This document shows positions 27,474 to 35,715 of a stretch of DNA of 57,457 nucleotides, piece by piece. Where the stretch lies: the NCBI GenBank assembly GCA_030427705.1, contig JAUIBR010000045.1, positions 1 to 57,457 on the forward strand. The letters are read 5' to 3'. This DNA is from a bacterium (lineage in GTDB: Bacteria; Myxococcota_A; Bradymonadia; Bradymonadales; Bradymonadaceae). The position numbers and the translations under genes are program-made. Position 1 is the stretch's first letter. Every line of letters begins with the position of its first letter. The notes below the pieces were generated by a model, which was given only the letters and a program-made list of their open reading frames with translations, was not told the DNA's origin and made no database searches.

Positions 27474-29846
27474 CTAGGCCGCGGGCATCGCGGTCGAGCC
27501 GTCAGTGCCACCGGGTGTCAAGTCGACGGTAGGTCCGTCAACCAGCGCAATCTTGAGTGCCTCGGCCATGTCGCTAACCGGGAAGACTTCCAGGTCGGCG
27601 AGCACGTTGTCCGGTACTTCATCCAAGTCACGCATATTGCGTTCCGGCAAAATGACCCTCTTGATGCCCGCGCGGTGGGCGGCCAAGACCTTCGCCTTGA
27701 TTCCACCAACCGGGAGGACCTGACCACGAAGCGTTGCTTCGCCAGTCATCGCTGTATCCGACCGAACCTGTCGCCCGGTCAGCAGCGACGTTAGCGCAGT
27801 GAACATCGTCACCCCGGCAGACGGCCCGTCTTTGGGCACGGCTCCAGCCGGAACGTGGATGTGGATGTCGCTCTCGGTCCGGAATTTCGGGTCAACACCG
27901 AGCTCCTCAGCGTTACTTCGCACGTAGGTGAGTGCTGCTCGAGCACTCTCCTGCATCACGTCACCCAACTGCCCGGTGATCTGCAGCTGGCCCTTGCCGT
28001 CCATTTTGCTTGTCTCGACAAACAAGATGTCTCCGCCCACCGGAGTCCAGGCAAGACCGGTTGCGACGCCGGGTTGGGAGGTGCGCGCAGCGACCTCGTT
28101 GTGGAATTTGGGCTTCCCGAAGTAGTCGGGCACCTGTTCCACATCGACGTTCACGGCTAACTCACCACCAGCCCGTGCGACTTTAAGCGCAACGGAACGA
28201 CAGAGTTTGGTGACCATCCGTTGAAGCTGTCGAACCCCAGCTTCACGGGTGTAGCTCGCGATGATCTCTTCCAAAGCGCCATCAGTGACCGTAAGCGCTT
28301 CTGGGTCGATGCCGTGTTCACTCAACTGCTTTGGCAGCAGGTGATTTCGGGCAATCTGCCGCTTTTCCTCGACGGTGTACCCAGCGACCTCGATGATCTC
28401 CAAACGGTCACGAAGCGGCCCTGAGATATTGCCCAGGTCGTTCGCGGTCGTGATGAAGAGCACCTTCGAAAGGTCGAACGGAACTTCGAGATAGTGGTCT
28501 TGGAACGTGTCGTTCTGCTCGGGGTCGAGGACTTCAAGCAACGCGGCTTCTGGGTCTCCGGCCCATCCGCGGCCAAGCTTGTCGATCTCATCCAGCAACA
28601 TCACGGCGTTGTTCGAACCCACCTTGCGCAGCGCGTGCACGATGCGGCCAGGTCGTGAACCAACGTAGGTGCGCCGGTGACCACGAATCTCGGCCTCGTC
28701 GCGAACGCCGCCAAGTGCGATGCGCACAAACGGTCGTCCTGTGGCCTCGGCGACCGAGCGTCCGAGCGACGTTTTACCGACGCCTGGAGGGCCCGCTAAG
28801 CAGAGGATTGTGCCACGGGGATTGCCGCTCAATTGAAGCACCGCCATGTGCTCCAAGATGCGCTCTTTCACATCTTCCAGACCGAAGTGGTCTGCGTCGA
28901 GTTGGGTCTCGATGGCGTCGATATCCTCAATCGTGTCGGCTGATTCGTCCCATGGGAGATCGGCCATCCACTCCAGATAGTTGCGGACGACATTGTACTC
29001 AGCCTGATTGGGTTCAAGTGCCTCCAGCCGGTTGAGTTCACGGTCGACCGCCTTCTGCGCTTCCTCTGGAAATTCTCGGTTCATCAGGCGCGTGCGCAGG
29101 TCATCCAGCTCGTCTTCACCGTCGTCGCCAGACAGCTCGTTCTGAATTGCCTTCAGTTGCTGCCGAAGGATTGCCTCGCGATGGTTCTTGTTGAGTTCGC
29201 TGCGAATCTCGCTTTCGATCTTCTGCTTCACCGCGGCCTTTGCGCGAACCTCAGCAATGAGTCTTGCGACGAGTCGAAGTCGTTCCTCTGGATCGAGGGT
29301 CATCAGCACCGTAACGCGGTCGTCCAACGACAATCCAAGCGTGGACGCGACGCGGTCGGCCAACTGTTCGGGACGAACATCGCCGAATGCAGCTTCGAAA
29401 TCGGCGCTCGAGTCTTCGTCCAGAAGTTCATCGACAGCTTCCTGCAAAACTTCAGCAAGAATCGTTGCATCTTGGCTAAATTCGGGCTCAGGCGTTGGCT
29501 CTGCGTTTGCTCGCCAGTATGGCGTGAGCATCACCATTTCAGTGAGGTTCACGCGTCCCAACCCTTTCAAAACCAAAGCAAAACCGCTCGGGTGGCGAAC
29601 GATCTTAACGACGCGGGCGAGCGTCGCAATTTGGTGTAGGTCTGTGATTTCGGGGTCGGCCGTTTCGGGCTGACGCTGGACACCGACTAGAACTAGGTCG
29701 TCTGGTGCCAATGTTTTTGTGAGCGCGACCGATTTGGGACGACCCACGGTCACGCTAACCACTGTACCCGGAAAGAGAACAAGGTTTCTCAACGGGATTA
29801 GGGGCAGCGCATTTCCTTCCAACACGTTCGTGAAGTCATTCTGCAT
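27474..29846 (-). CDS. lon: ATP-dependent protease Lon
   Basis: 790 residues. ATG 29846 is preferred over GTG 29849 because AGGAG is seven bases upstream. N-terminal LON substrate domain (LPLIPLRNLVLFPGTVVSVT), coiled-coil region, AAA+ module with Walker A GPPGVGKTSLGRS and Walker B VMLLDEIDKLG, and a C-terminal protease domain with the catalytic Ser in PKDGPSAGVTM and the Lys in GGIKAKVLAAHRAGI. It degrades misfolded and regulatory proteins in the cytoplasm. The length is normal. An inverted repeat overlaps its candidate promoter upstream. Confidence 0.97.
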   Translation of the reverse strand: MQNDFTNVLEGNALPLIPLRNLVLFPGTVVSVTVGRPKSVALTKTLAPDDLVLVGVQRQPETADPEITDLHQIATLARVVKIVRHPSGFALVLKGLGRVNLTEMVMLTPYWRANAEPTPEPEFSQDATILAEVLQEAVDELLDEDSSADFEAAFGDVRPEQLADRVASTLGLSLDDRVTVLMTLDPEERLRLVARLIAEVRAKAAVKQKIESEIRSELNKNHREAILRQQLKAIQNELSGDDGEDELDDLRTRLMNREFPEEAQKAVDRELNRLEALEPNQAEYNVVRNYLEWMADLPWDESADTIEDIDAIETQLDADHFGLEDVKERILEHMAVLQLSGNPRGTILCLAGPPGVGKTSLGRSVAEATGRPFVRIALGGVRDEAEIRGHRRTYVGSRPGRIVHALRKVGSNNAVMLLDEIDKLGRGWAGDPEAALLEVLDPEQNDTFQDHYLEVPFDLSKVLFITTANDLGNISGPLRDRLEIIEVAGYTVEEKRQIARNHLLPKQLSEHGIDPEALTVTDGALEEIIASYTREAGVRQLQRMVTKLCRSVALKVARAGGELAVNVDVEQVPDYFGKPKFHNEVAARTSQPGVATGLAWTPVGGDILFVETSKMDGKGQLQITGQLGDVMQESARAALTYVRSNAEELGVDPKFRTESDIHIHVPAGAVPKDGPSAGVTMFTALTSLLTGRQVRSDTAMTGEATLRGQVLPVGGIKAKVLAAHRAGIKRVILPERNMRDLDEVPDNVLADLEVFPVSDMAEALKIALVDGPTVDLTPGGTDGSTAMPAA

Positions 29847-29896
29847 CACATTTCTCCTATCCTGGTTCCACCTTCCGTGAATGACGGAGGGTGAGG

Positions 29897-29933
29897 GATG
29901 AACGAAAACTAAAAACGTTCATCGTTCAGTCAA
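29897..29933 (-). promoter_or_regulatory. Candidate lon promoter with overlapping operator-like palindrome
   Basis: On the minus strand TTGACT (29933-29928), a 16-base spacer and TAGTTT (29911-29906) form a sigma-70-like promoter about 60 bases before lon. GATGAACG (29897-29904) and CGTTCATC (29916-29923) are perfect 8-bp arms around an 11-base centre, covering the spacer and -10. This is where a repressor would bind. The sequence differs from the CIRCE element. Confidence 0.5.
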
Positions 29934-30008
29934 GAGATGTTCGGGGAGGGGAGGGAGATTCTTGTTAAGAGATTGGGAGTGAGGGTTGGGAGGCGGGGAG
30001 CTCTCTAG

Positions 30009-30113
30009 ATGAGACTCGGAGTCGCGGAGACACGGAGGATTTTCTGTTCTCCTCCCATTGAACCCAGGAAACCCTCCGCGCCTCCGCGCCTCCGGTCTCC
30101 CATGAGAGCCTCC
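30009..30113. repeat. Left copy of a 105-bp palindromic direct repeat
   Basis: It aligns without gaps to 30725-30829 with six mismatches (about 94% identity). Each copy is an imperfect palindrome: the G-rich arm 30009-30038 (GAGACTCGGAGTCGCGGAGA) can pair with the C-rich arm 30072-30103 across a loop of about 33 bases. A longer C-rich tail with CTCCGCGCCT units follows to about 30146. G-rich runs (GGGGAGGGGAGGG) precede it at 29943-29955. Confidence 0.85.
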
Positions 30114-30222
30114 GCGCCTTTGCGATCCCTCCGCGCCTCTACTCGAAGATCCTCCACAAAATCCCGGCAACGCTCTGTGCCTCCCGTCCGATAAGGGCGC
30201 TGAACCTTAAACAGGAGGACTT

Positions 30223-30681
30223 ATGTCGAATCAGATATCAGACAGAATATTGGAGATTAACCATCAGATTATTGGTGCCGCGATTCAGATTCATCGGGTC
30301 ATGGGCCCTGGGCGGCTTGAGAGCGTTTACCAGCTCTGCATGGAAGAGGAGTTCGAGAGCCGCGGGCTTCGATATCAGGCAAAGGTGCCGCTGGACATGC
30401 AGTACGGAAAGCGCCTGATGAAACGGGCGTTCTTCGCCGATTTCGTTGTGGAAGATGAAGTGGTTGTCGAATTGAAATCAGCTCGACTGAGGCCACCATC
30501 TGCGGTGCCGCAGGTACTGACCTATCTGACCTTCGCGGAGCTCGATGTCGGCTTGATTCTCAACTTCGGACGCGAAACGATGAAATCGGGGATCCGCAGA
30601 GTCATCAAGGGTGGTCGAGTCATTGAAGGATTGGAGTTTGTTGATGGGCTACCGGTGTTCAACCCCGAGAAAGAGGACTGA
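30223..30681 (+). CDS. GxxExxY family protein
   Basis: 152 residues from ATG 30223 with a strong AGGAGG five bases upstream. NHQIIGAAIQIHRVMGPGRL then ESVY gives the family signature G-R-L-E-S-V-Y. FADFVVEDEVVVELKSA resembles the D...ExK core of PD-(D/E)xK nuclease folds, and GLILNFGRETMKSGIRRVI is the usual C-terminal signature. The biochemical role of the family is not established; the fold suggests nucleic acid binding or cleavage. No antitoxin-like or transposase gene is adjacent. The gene is the only coding sequence between two near-identical palindromic repeats, which points to a cassette-like mobile or decaying element. Confidence 0.9.
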   Translation: MSNQISDRILEINHQIIGAAIQIHRVMGPGRLESVYQLCMEEEFESRGLRYQAKVPLDMQYGKRLMKRAFFADFVVEDEVVVELKSARLRPPSAVPQVLTYLTFAELDVGLILNFGRETMKSGIRRVIKGGRVIEGLEFVDGLPVFNPEKED

Positions 30682-30724
30682 GGGGAGGGAGGCGGGGAGG
30701 TTGAGGAGGCAGCGAGGCTCACCA

Positions 30725-30829
30725 ATGAGACTCGGAGTCGCGGAGACGGGGAGGGTTTTCTGTTCTTCTCGCATTGAACCCAAGAAACCCTCCGCGCCTC
30801 CGCGCCTCCGGTCTCCCATGAGAGCCTCC
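30725..30829. repeat. Right copy of the 105-bp palindromic direct repeat
   Basis: Same orientation as the left copy at an offset of 716 bases. Palindrome arms are at about 30725-30754 and 30788-30819. After the repeat, GCCTCTACTCGA (30832-30843), which also follows the left copy at 30135-30146, covers the last codons and stop of the neighbouring lipoprotein gene. G-rich GGGGAGGGAGGCGGGGAGG precedes it. Confidence 0.85.
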
Positions 30830-30835
30830 ATGCCT

Positions 30836-31543
30836 CTACTCGATGTCGACCACAGCGCGGTCGTCCAGCACCATCCAGCCACTCCCTCCGTCGGTGTTGA
30901 CGTAGAGCCACCAGATGCGTTCAGCGGGCTGAAACTGTGCCGCGGTAAAGCTGCCTTCGAAGTTGCCTTTGAAGTTCTCTTCGGTCGGGCAGATCGCCTC
31001 CACCATCGTCTGGCGCACACCCATAATGCACATGCCCTCACTGGCGTACTGATAGACGCCGACAACCTCACCAGGCGACAGCTCTTGCGAGAACGTCTCT
31101 CCGCCAGCCCTGTAGCCATCTCCGTAGACGAAACCTTCCATCAAGAACTGGTTCTTTACGCGATAGATAGACGGTTGAAAGACGGCGACTGCCGTCTGAG
31201 TCCACCGAATTTGTTCGCCGCGTTTGAGGGTCGTCTGTTTCTGAATCTCAGCGTTGAGGCTCGGCGACGCGTAGAGCGGAATCTGTTCGTTCCCGCCACC
31301 CCATTCGACCGTAAAGTCGTGGGCCTCCTCGTTGTATGGCCAACCGTTCCAAAGCAACTGCGGCTCAGGATAGTCGTTGCGCGCTTCCTGCTTCTTTGGA
31401 CCAATCTGGATTCGGTCGGTTGTGGGACGTGCTTGCACCGCTTGGTCGTCAGTTGGGGGCTTCCCGACCATGTCAGGTTTGTCGCTGCCACCGCATGCCG
31501 CCAACGCGAACACGCCCATCAAAAACCATCTAGCGGAAGACAT
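30836..31543 (-). CDS. Lipoprotein of unknown function, SH3-like region possible
   Basis: 235 residues from ATG 31543; the signal peptide SSARWFLMGVFALAACGG has lipobox LAAC and fixes the start. The mature part has IPLYASPSLNAEIQKQTTLK followed by RGEQIRWTQ, like a bacterial SH3 repeat. The C-terminus ends WLYVNTDGGSGWMVLDDRAV, also SH3-like. Two Cys (MCIMG and ICPTE) may pair. The start lies 14 bases inside the end of the zinc-ribbon kinase-like gene, so the two are co-expressed and possibly partners. Its stop codon lies within the edge of the right palindromic repeat region. Confidence 0.78.
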   Translation of the reverse strand: MSSARWFLMGVFALAACGGSDKPDMVGKPPTDDQAVQARPTTDRIQIGPKKQEARNDYPEPQLLWNGWPYNEEAHDFTVEWGGGNEQIPLYASPSLNAEIQKQTTLKRGEQIRWTQTAVAVFQPSIYRVKNQFLMEGFVYGDGYRAGGETFSQELSPGEVVGVYQYASEGMCIMGVRQTMVEAICPTEENFKGNFEGSFTAAQFQPAERIWWLYVNTDGGSGWMVLDDRAVVDIE

Positions 31544-34250
31544 AGACTTTCTCCTCTCCGTACCGTCGTGTGAGCTCATCGAAACGCTCCAGAACTTGGT
31601 CACGACGATTCCAAAATACTTCCAGGCGCTGTTGTTCAATCTCGGTTGGGTTTGGATACAGGATGGGGTTCAACCACTCTGGATCCAAGAGCCGAAGCGA
31701 CGCAATGAACCGTCGGCTGGCCCTTTCCACGGATTCAAACCGCGCATCCACGCGGGCTGATTCCTTTTCATGGAAACATGCCCCGTTGTCGATTGAAACG
31801 AAGTGACCGTCGGCGAACTGGTTGTTCACGCCATAGTACTCTTCGTTCGTGCTGAAGCGGTCCCAGTTGTTTGTCAGGAAGTCGAACACCATGATGTTCG
31901 AAATCTGCCGGGCCACTTGACGAGTCGACGCACCACCTTGCTCGCGTAGGATCTTCCGGTAGTACTCACCATCTTTGTACACATAGAGCCCTCGGATCGC
32001 GTCTTTGAACGGCGTATCCAATGGGTTGGTTTCTGCAGTGGCGTTTAGCCAGGGTTCCCAAACACTGGTGTATTCGATGGGGTAGTCCGTGAAGTGCGGG
32101 ACCCAATCTTTCAGCACGCCAAATAGGTATTCGTTGCCGTCGACGGTCTCCCATCGGAGGTCCACGAATCGCTCAGCGTAGGTGGTCTGCTTCCCTTCTG
32201 TCATAGGGTAGAGTGCGTCGAAATCGCTCTTGGATACCCGCGCCGTTCGGCTTCGGGGAATTCGGAACTCGCAGGCAGCGATTTCACATAAGCGCCATGC
32301 CGCAACTTCCGCCCGCCAGCGGTTTTCCCATTCTGCCTGTGCAGGTTTGAACGCAAAGACGTTCTCGCCGTCACGCTTCATTTTGAAACTGATGGACCGC
32401 CCTCCGCCCAGCCGACGAATCGAGTCGACCTTCTCGTCGTCTCCGATCGTAGCGATGGAATCCTGCAGGGTTTCATCGTTCTGAATCGTCTGGACGAACA
32501 AGTCCTGAATCTCATCTGCAAACCCGATGTCGACGGTGGCGTCGATGAGCTCGGTGCGGGCGTCATCGTAACTACGGGTCCCCATGAGCGCTTTGTGGCG
32601 CAGCCGCACAAATGCGATGTTCTCGGGCTGCCGACGACGCAATTCGGCCGTCGTCTCGAGCGCGTCTCCGTAGTTGGCGCGCTCCAACGCGTCAGCCACG
32701 CTAGCTTGAAGTTCTTCGGCGGACTTCCGGCGGAGTTGGCCAAACGCTCCGGCCACAAACGTGCTGCGTGCCGCGATCTCTTGCGCAGCTGCGATGCCTT
32801 CAGGAGACGACTTCGGCTTTTCAGGCGCAGGAGGTGGTTGATTGACGTACTCGTTGACCAGGTAGGCTGCGGGGCCTGCGGCAAGTATCAGCACCATGAA
32901 GAGTAACGCAGGCCAGCGCTTACGTTTCGGAGCTGGCGGCGGCGCGACGACAATCGGCTCAGGCTGCGTTTCAGGAGCAGGCGGGTCGGGTACAGGAATC
33001 GGAACCGGAACCGGAACCGGCACCGTCGGTGGCGCAGGTGCGACTGTCGGTGGGTCTGGCACCGTTTCCGCACCGACCGAACTCTCCTCGAGCAACTCAG
33101 GTGGCAGGGCTTTCTCGACGGTTGTCGCCGCGGGTAAGAAAGATTTCTTAGGGGGCTCGGCCTCGGTCACCGGCGTCGGAATCGGCGGTGGTGGGATCTC
33201 GGCGGGGGCGGCTTTTCCAGCTTCCGTCGCCTCTGGAAAAACCCCTGCCAGAACACTCTGGACCGCACCATGGGCTTCACGTTGCAGCTCATCCTCAACC
33301 ATCGCAAAGATGGGGTGTTGGTGCATCGGAACCCAAAACTCGCCCGCTTGAACCTGGATGACTCCAGTCCACACGCCACCCTTAAGCAGGCGCGCAAACC
33401 CCTCAACTGGGACGGGACCATAGACCACGTTCTCGACTTTGACTTTGAAGCCGACCTCGAGGTCCTCCGCCGTGATTGGTGGTAGCTCAAACACGATTTC
33501 GGGGGACGAGGTCTCCTCGACCATTTCGTTGACGATCGACTTCGGAATCTCGGCGGTTTGGTCACGCACCAGCACATCGCCGTCTGACTTTGGTGGGACG
33601 ACTTTGTTTTCTGGAGCCCGCGGTAATCGTTTGCGAAGTTTGTCCAACTTGGCCTGCGACAACACCGGTTTCTTGCTCGGCTCCTGCGGCTCCTGTTGCG
33701 GCTCTGGCTCCGCTGATTCCGATTCAGCGCTCAGAGAGTCGAGTAGCTGCTCAGCCTCCGACAGCGTATCGATCTGAGTTGCACCCTCGTTGGCTGCCTC
33801 CGATAGAGATTCCAATGGCCGCAGTGGGTCCATATCGATCTTTGTGTGTGAAGGCGCGAAATCTCGCTTCGAAACTGCGGTCGGGGCCACGACCTTGTTC
33901 TCGCTCGTCTCCCGTTGAAACGGATCTTCTGCGTCAACTTCATCGTCACTGCCAGCGTCGGAGTCGTCGGCAAATGCAGTGATGTTTGTGAATTTGCGTT
34001 TGGGTTCTTCGTTTTGGACGGGCGGAGCCAGGCGTGTTTCAGGGCGACCGAAGAGTGCTGCGTGCGAAACGGGTTCGGTTCCGGCCTCCGGTTTTTCGGT
34101 GACGTTCTTCGCTGCTTCGACCGGTATTTGGGTCTCGCACTTTGGGCATTTTACAGGCTTGCTAGGCAGCTTCCCGTTCTTAGGTTTCAGCTTGAATCGA
34201 GCGCGACACCCCGGGCATTCGATTTCAATATGTTGTGGTTGCTCATTCAT
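31530..34250 (-). CDS. Zinc-ribbon / transmembrane protein with FAM20C- or HipA-like kinase domain
   Basis: 906 residues from ATG 34250 (an upstream TTG adds five). Order: MJ0042-type zinc ribbon at about 10-45 (CPGC...CPKC); an acidic disordered stretch; a GYF_2/DUF4339-like domain at about 255-320 (YGPVPVEGFARLLKGGVWTG); a long Pro/Val linker; one transmembrane helix at about 447-470; helical repeats; and a C-terminal domain at about 600-906. That domain has FKMKRDGENVFAFKP, EVAAWRLCEIAACEFRIPRS, FDFLTNNWDRFST and FVSIDNGACFH. This order matches atypical kinases of the FAM20C/HipA type, with candidate catalytic Asp in NWDRF and metal-binding Asp in IDNG. The C-terminus would face the periplasm. 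Substrate unknown. Confidence 0.8.
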   Translation of the reverse strand: MNEQPQHIEIECPGCRARFKLKPKNGKLPSKPVKCPKCETQIPVEAAKNVTEKPEAGTEPVSHAALFGRPETRLAPPVQNEEPKRKFTNITAFADDSDAGSDDEVDAEDPFQRETSENKVVAPTAVSKRDFAPSHTKIDMDPLRPLESLSEAANEGATQIDTLSEAEQLLDSLSAESESAEPEPQQEPQEPSKKPVLSQAKLDKLRKRLPRAPENKVVPPKSDGDVLVRDQTAEIPKSIVNEMVEETSSPEIVFELPPITAEDLEVGFKVKVENVVYGPVPVEGFARLLKGGVWTGVIQVQAGEFWVPMHQHPIFAMVEDELQREAHGAVQSVLAGVFPEATEAGKAAPAEIPPPPIPTPVTEAEPPKKSFLPAATTVEKALPPELLEESSVGAETVPDPPTVAPAPPTVPVPVPVPIPVPDPPAPETQPEPIVVAPPPAPKRKRWPALLFMVLILAAGPAAYLVNEYVNQPPPAPEKPKSSPEGIAAAQEIAARSTFVAGAFGQLRRKSAEELQASVADALERANYGDALETTAELRRRQPENIAFVRLRHKALMGTRSYDDARTELIDATVDIGFADEIQDLFVQTIQNDETLQDSIATIGDDEKVDSIRRLGGGRSISFKMKRDGENVFAFKPAQAEWENRWRAEVAAWRLCEIAACEFRIPRSRTARVSKSDFDALYPMTEGKQTTYAERFVDLRWETVDGNEYLFGVLKDWVPHFTDYPIEYTSVWEPWLNATAETNPLDTPFKDAIRGLYVYKDGEYYRKILREQGGASTRQVARQISNIMVFDFLTNNWDRFSTNEEYYGVNNQFADGHFVSIDNGACFHEKESARVDARFESVERASRRFIASLRLLDPEWLNPILYPNPTEIEQQRLEVFWNRRDQVLERFDELTRRYGEEKVYVFR

Positions 34251-34368
34251 GGCGCTGCAGCGCAATTAGACTAGTGCCCATCCAAGGTTCGCGCCATTAA
34301 TTCACTAGACTGAGTTTGAATCAAAATTTACGGTTTTCGCATCTCATGTGGAGACAAAAGGAGACGAT

Positions 34369-34809
34369 ATGTCGAACACACAACTAATTGAGCAGCTCAA
34401 TGGCCTTCTTGCAGACGAAGCTGTGTTTTATCAAAAACTTCGGAACTTCCACTGGAACGTAAAAGGGCCAGCATTTTTTCAACTGCACGATCAGTTTGAG
34501 CAGATGTACACGGCGTCGGCGTTGCAGGTAGATTCAATCGCGGAGCGAATCTTGGCTCTGGGTGGGCGTCCGTTCTCTTCGATGAAAGAGTTCTTGGACA
34601 ACGCGAACCTGACGGAACAGCTCGAAGTTCCCAACGCGGACGGAATGGTGAACGAGCTTGCTTCCGACCTGAAACAGCTGGCTACGGCAACGAATTCGAT
34701 CCGTTCCTCGGCGGACGGGCTGAATGATGAAGCAACGATCAACCTTCTCGACGAGCTCTTGGATGCTCACGAGAAAGATGCGTGGATGCTTCGTGCTTGG
34801 CTTGGCTAG
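34369..34809 (+). CDS. dps: Dps-family DNA-binding ferritin-like protein
   Basis: 146 residues from ATG 34369 with AAGGAGA upstream. LRNFHWNVKGPAFFQLHDQF and EQMYTASALQVDSIAERI hold the His, Asp and Glu residues of the inter-subunit ferroxidase site (H..W..KG..F..LH..F...Y). The length fits the 12-subunit mini-ferritins that store iron, remove hydrogen peroxide and protect DNA. A lysine-rich DNA-binding tail is absent, so protection may be mainly chemical. Stop overlaps the stop of the convergent SirB1-like gene in CTAG. Confidence 0.94.
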   Translation: MSNTQLIEQLNGLLADEAVFYQKLRNFHWNVKGPAFFQLHDQFEQMYTASALQVDSIAERILALGGRPFSSMKEFLDNANLTEQLEVPNADGMVNELASDLKQLATATNSIRSSADGLNDEATINLLDELLDAHEKDAWMLRAWLG

Positions 34810-35648
34810 TTGATTTCGCGGCGCTTCCGGTGCGCCTCCTGCAGATGTCCTAATATTTCTGCATGGTCAGGCGCATCGGGGACCTGTGCTAGGTACTCCT
34901 GCAGATCCGAGATTCCTTTTACAATCTCTTGTCGATGCAGGCGCATGAGACCGCGGTCTCTGTATTCGAGCCACTCTTCAGGGGCCCAGGCCAAGATGAG
35001 GTCGCACATGCGAACCGCGGCCCGGAACTGTTCCTGCCGAACGTAGATATTTTTCAGATTTCGGAACACTCGCACCAGCGTTTCCCGTCGTCCGACCGGC
35101 TGTAGGTATGCAGGCGAGAAGGGAAGGCGACCGTCGGTGATATGGGCCAGAAGTTGCTCACAACCCTCTGAATCCATCATCGTTCCGCTGTGGAACGGAT
35201 CGATGAAAAGGTCATGGGCGTCAACGGCTTTCAAGATGAAATGATAAGGGAAGCCAACACCGGCCAAACGGATACCTGCGCGCTTTGCCACTTCGATGTA
35301 CAGGCATGCGAGCGAGATCGGAATGCCGACCTGCCGCTCCAACACATCCGTCAGAAACGAGTTGCGTGGGTCGTAATAGTCCGACGAGTTGCCTCGGAAC
35401 TCGCAGTCTTCGCTCATAAACTCGGACAGCTTTTCAACGCGTGCTTCGACGCTGTCGTCGTCATCGAACCGGTCGCGAAGCCGTTCGGCGAGGTCGTCTA
35501 ACTGCCCAAAATACCCGTCAAAATCGAGCTCGGGATACTGCACCTTCGATAGCCAAAGCATCGTCAGGCCTAGGTCGATCTCGTGATCTCGTAGACCGGC
35601 GAGTGCATGCAGCATCGCGGTGGCTTCGGCTGAACCTGAAACGTTCAT
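34806..35648 (-). CDS. SirB1 family (transglutaminase-like plus TPR) protein
   Basis: 280 residues from ATG 35648 with AAAGAG upstream. FLTDVLERQVGIPISLACLYI contains the typical SirB1 core with a Cys in ISLACLYIEVAKR; VGFPYHFILKA and LFIDPFHSGTM supply the His and Asp of a papain/transglutaminase-like triad. The C-terminus is TPR-like (VRVFRNLKNIYVRQEQFRAA). Members are widespread beside tRNA-modification or translation genes; the biochemical role is unsettled. Confidence 0.85.
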   Translation of the reverse strand: MNVSGSAEATAMLHALAGLRDHEIDLGLTMLWLSKVQYPELDFDGYFGQLDDLAERLRDRFDDDDSVEARVEKLSEFMSEDCEFRGNSSDYYDPRNSFLTDVLERQVGIPISLACLYIEVAKRAGIRLAGVGFPYHFILKAVDAHDLFIDPFHSGTMMDSEGCEQLLAHITDGRLPFSPAYLQPVGRRETLVRVFRNLKNIYVRQEQFRAAVRMCDLILAWAPEEWLEYRDRGLMRLHRQEIVKGISDLQEYLAQVPDAPDHAEILGHLQEAHRKRREIN

Positions 35649-35715
35649 TGCTCTTTCTTCAAGTGCTTAGAACAAGTGTAGCGAATTGGATCCGCATACG
35701 CTAGAACTGCGCTAC

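Noticed and set aside
29890-29930. CIRCE/HrcA operator before lon
   Set aside because: The arms are GATGAACG/CGTTCATC and do not match TTAGCACTC/GAGTGCTAA.
30223-30681. Toxin-antitoxin system around the GxxExxY gene
   Set aside because: There is no second small gene in the cassette on either strand.
29990-30850. CRISPR array
   Set aside because: There are only two repeat copies about 600 bases apart with a gene between them; no short regular spacers.
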